This document shows positions 61,835 to 64,000 of a DNA stretch of 64,000 nucleotides, piece after piece. The stretch is from JADHLJ01 sp038118725 (lineage in GTDB: Bacteria > Pseudomonadota > Alphaproteobacteria > Thalassobaculales > Thalassobaculaceae). The position numbers and the translations under genes are program-made. Where the stretch lies: the NCBI GenBank assembly GCA_038118725.1, contig JAYOIK010000011.1, positions 1 through 64,000 of the forward strand. The letters are read 5' to 3'. Each line of letters begins with the position of its first letter. Position 1 is the first letter of the stretch. The notes under the pieces are model-generated. The model was not told where the DNA came from. It worked only from the letters and a program-made list of their open reading frames with translations, and made no database searches.

Positions 61835-63958
61835 CTATTGCGTCGGCTTGGCCGCCGGCTTTGGCACGGGTTTGGGCGCCGGCTGGGTGAATTTCGCGTC
61901 CCCACCGACCGACTCAAGCACGCCTTCGTAGCGGCGCAGCAAGTCGCGGGTGACATTCTTGGCGTCGTCCTGGTCGCGAATCACTCGGGGGGTGATCAGG
62001 ACGATAAGTTCGGTACGCCGACGATCCGAATCCGTGGTGCCGAACAGCTTGCCGATCACCGGCAGGGTATGCAGTCCGGGAATGCCGTTCTCCAGGTCAT
62101 CGTCGCGCTCGCGGATCAAACCGGCAAGCAGAACGGTCGCGCCGTTCTCCACCGCCGCCGTGCTGTTGATGCGGCGCTGTTGAATGGTCGGGGAATCGAT
62201 ATTCGAGCTATTGGTGCGCACCACGCTGGAGACCTCTTGGATGATCTCCAGCGCGACCAGGCCACTGGACTTGATCTTCGGCGTGACGTGCAGGGTGACT
62301 CCGGTATCGCGATACTCGATCTCGTTGACCACCCGCGTGTCGTCGGTGACCGCCGTCGACGAGGAGCGGGTGACGATCGGCACCTGATCGCCTACGTGAA
62401 GCCGCGCGGTCTCGCCGTCGAGCACCAGCAGTTGTGGCGAGGAGACCACCCGAACATCGGTGAGGTCCGAGAGCGCGTCGATGACCAGCCGGGAATTGTT
62501 GGAACCCTCGATCGTGACCCCGAACCCAGGCACGGTCGGGTTTACCGTCGTGCGGCTGTCGTCGCGGGTGAAGATCGCCGACACGTCGCCGACTTCCAGG
62601 AAATATTGCAACCCGTAGCGCAGTCGATCGCGCAGGGTGATCTCGATCACCGTGCCCTCGATGAGTACCTGCAACGGCGAGATATCCAGTTTTGCTAGGA
62701 CCTCGGAGATGACGTCGTATTCGCGCCGTGTCGCCCAGACCAGAAGCGCGTTGCTTGACGCATCCGCCATGAAACGCGGGGTCTGTGTCGGGGCTTGGGC
62801 AGGCGTTGGCGCCGGGAGAGTTCCGCCGCCGCTCGCCTCGGTGCTCTCGGTCCCCGAGCCGCCAAGAACCGCGTCCCGCCCCCCAAAGGCGCCGCTCAGG
62901 GTTTTGACCAATTGACCGGCGACGCCGTTCTTGACGAAGTAAACAAAGAGACGTCGCTTATCCGCGTCGCGGGTTCGATCCAGACGCCGGACCCAGACCC
63001 GCGCCTGTTCGAGATAATCAGGCTGACGCGCGATCGCCAGGACCGCGTTCATCCGCTTGACCGGCACAAAGCGAACCAAACCACCCAGCGGTCCCTTCGC
63101 GCCGTCGCCGAAGAGTTGACGTAGTTCCTCGATCAAGGGTTCCGGCTCGGTGTTTTCCAACCCGATCAGCGCCACGCCCTTGCCGGCCATCTGGTCGACG
63201 TCGAAGACCTCGATGGTTTTGCGCGCGGCCTCGCGCTCGCCGGCGCCGGCGGCGAGAATGATCAGGTTAAGGCTCGGATCCGCGACCAGGACACGCCCCT
63301 CCCCCAAGACCGGCGCGAGCAGGCTTTGCAACTGAGCGGCGCCGATATGGCGCGGCGCCAGAATCTCAATCCCGTGGCCGGGGGCGCCCGCACCCGCCAA
63401 GGTCCCGCCGCCCTCGGCGCTCTTCACCACGCGGGTCACCGTCGGCTCATGAATGGCCTTGAGGCCGTGGCCGGCCAGAAGATGATCGAGGACCCGCAAC
63501 ATCTGCGAGCGGGTCAGGGGCCGGGTCGTGCGCAGGGTGACCCGGCCTTGGATATCCGGCGACAACAGGTAATTGAGCCGCAGCAGATCGCCGAGAATCA
63601 CCCGCAACACCTGAGCCAGATCCGCGTTCTGGAAACTCACCGATAGATCGCCGATGGGCGCGGCTTCGATGGTGGCCGGCGCGGGTTGGCGCGCGGGCCG
63701 CGCCGGGTATACCTCGTCGATCGGTTTGTTCTCTGCCTTCTCCAGCGTCTTGAGCTCGGCGTCGCGTCTGGTGTCGCTGGTGGCGGTACGCGTCGAGCCG
63801 GACGCCGCGTCGGCCACCGCCGGCACCGGCGAACTGGCGGCCTCGGGCAGCTGACGTTCGCAGGCCGTCAAGGTAGCCGCGGCGAAGAGAGCCGTAAGGT
63901 ACAAGATGCGACGTGCCGCCCGAAGGCGCGCCACAAAGCGAGCGGCATGGTGGAGCAT
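61835..63958 (-). CDS. gspD: Type II secretion system outer-membrane secretin
   Basis: This 707-residue secretin forms the outer-membrane channel of a type II secretion system. It has an N-terminal signal with a lipobox (L30-T31-A32-C33), so it may be a lipoprotein. Periplasmic N0-N3 domains follow (SFQNADLAQVLRVILGDLL, VRFVPVKRMNAVLAIAR), and then the secretin core (VEVSSVVRTNSSNIDSPTIQ region and LAGLIRERDDDLENGIPGL, IVLITPRVIRD). The Ser/Thr/Ala-rich segment (about residues 34-90) is a linker. The ATG shares its first base with the upstream stop (TGATG), showing coupling to the next gene upstream. Confidence 0.94.
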   Translation of the reverse strand: MLHHAARFVARLRAARRILYLTALFAAATLTACERQLPEAASSPVPAVADAASGSTRTATSDTRRDAELKTLEKAENKPIDEVYPARPARQPAPATIEAAPIGDLSVSFQNADLAQVLRVILGDLLRLNYLLSPDIQGRVTLRTTRPLTRSQMLRVLDHLLAGHGLKAIHEPTVTRVVKSAEGGGTLAGAGAPGHGIEILAPRHIGAAQLQSLLAPVLGEGRVLVADPSLNLIILAAGAGEREAARKTIEVFDVDQMAGKGVALIGLENTEPEPLIEELRQLFGDGAKGPLGGLVRFVPVKRMNAVLAIARQPDYLEQARVWVRRLDRTRDADKRRLFVYFVKNGVAGQLVKTLSGAFGGRDAVLGGSGTESTEASGGGTLPAPTPAQAPTQTPRFMADASSNALLVWATRREYDVISEVLAKLDISPLQVLIEGTVIEITLRDRLRYGLQYFLEVGDVSAIFTRDDSRTTVNPTVPGFGVTIEGSNNSRLVIDALSDLTDVRVVSSPQLLVLDGETARLHVGDQVPIVTRSSSTAVTDDTRVVNEIEYRDTGVTLHVTPKIKSSGLVALEIIQEVSSVVRTNSSNIDSPTIQQRRINSTAAVENGATVLLAGLIRERDDDLENGIPGLHTLPVIGKLFGTTDSDRRRTELIVLITPRVIRDQDDAKNVTRDLLRRYEGVLESVGGDAKFTQPAPKPVPKPAAKPTQ

Positions 63959-64000
63959 CACTGCTTGTCCCCGCCGCTGGGAAGCCAGCGCGTGTCACGG
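63958..64000 (-). CDS. C-terminal end of the gene upstream of gspD (partial)
   Basis: The last 13 codons of a leftward gene are visible: RDTRWLPSGGDKQ followed by TGA, whose last base begins the gspD ATG. In type II secretion operons gspC or another gsp gene usually precedes gspD, but 13 residues are too few to name it. Confidence 0.5.
   Translation of the reverse strand, partial: RDTRWLPSGGDKQ

Overview
The window looks like a scaffold from a free-living, aerobic, high-GC alphaproteobacterium, most likely Rhodospirillales-like. This is inferred from gene content (TRAP and dipeptide ABC transporters, many CoA-ester enzymes, phytanoyl-CoA-type dioxygenases, an alphaproteobacterial PyrE, system I cytochrome c maturation) and not from a marker-gene search. 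Two runs of exactly 100 N (10619-10718 and 19056-19155) show it is a scaffolded draft assembly. No rRNA, tRNA, CRISPR array, prophage or complete insertion sequence was seen.

Layout. 172-3271: a three-gene TRAP transporter. 3366-6830: a GFA-family protein, a secreted HAD phosphatase, a PhyH dioxygenase and a calcineurin-like phosphatase. 6976-10079: glycerol catabolism (glpD, glpK). 10119-13419: a zinc-uptake locus in which znuA (+) converges on zur-znuC-znuB (-), with a candidate Zur box at each promoter. 13447-18860: a leftward set SDR, Rieske oxygenase, SDR, NTF2-like protein, then a TPR-methyltransferase. 19212-21061: a secreted DUF302 protein converging on a DUF3179 protein. 21397-27227: a dipeptide-type ABC importer with a fused double ATPase. 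27479-29413: an SDR and a class III CoA-transferase, preceded by a long palindromic repeat. 29427-30579: a CDF metal exporter divergent from a PbrR/CadR-type MerR regulator, with a clear operator between them. 30606-33499: a small membrane protein, a second PhyH dioxygenase, a crotonase and a methyltransferase-like protein.

33570-38229 is the most interesting locus. A well-formed TPP riboswitch sits in front of a complete branched-chain-amino-acid-type (HAAT/Liv) ABC importer whose inner-membrane protein LivM is fused to the ATPase LivG. The RNA suggests that this importer brings in thiamine or a thiamine precursor and not an amino acid. pyrE and a GST follow.

39703-45972 is a tightly packed catabolic run: acyl-CoA ligase, ureohydrolase (overlapping by 4 nt), SDR, acyl-CoA dehydrogenase and a MetE-like protein. 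It may degrade a guanidino carboxylic acid. 46079-50758 holds a MATE exporter, an alpha/beta hydrolase with the full fluoroacetate-dehalogenase residue set, a DUF993 protein and a Gfo/Idh oxidoreductase. 50840-54465 is a four-gene cassette of lipid A modification type (ArnT-like GT39, PAP2 phosphatase, GT2, LAB-N protein). 54574-59730 is ccmDEFGHI without ccmABC, divergent from aspS (60014-61789). The window ends in a type II secretion secretin (gspD) and the last codons of the gene before it.
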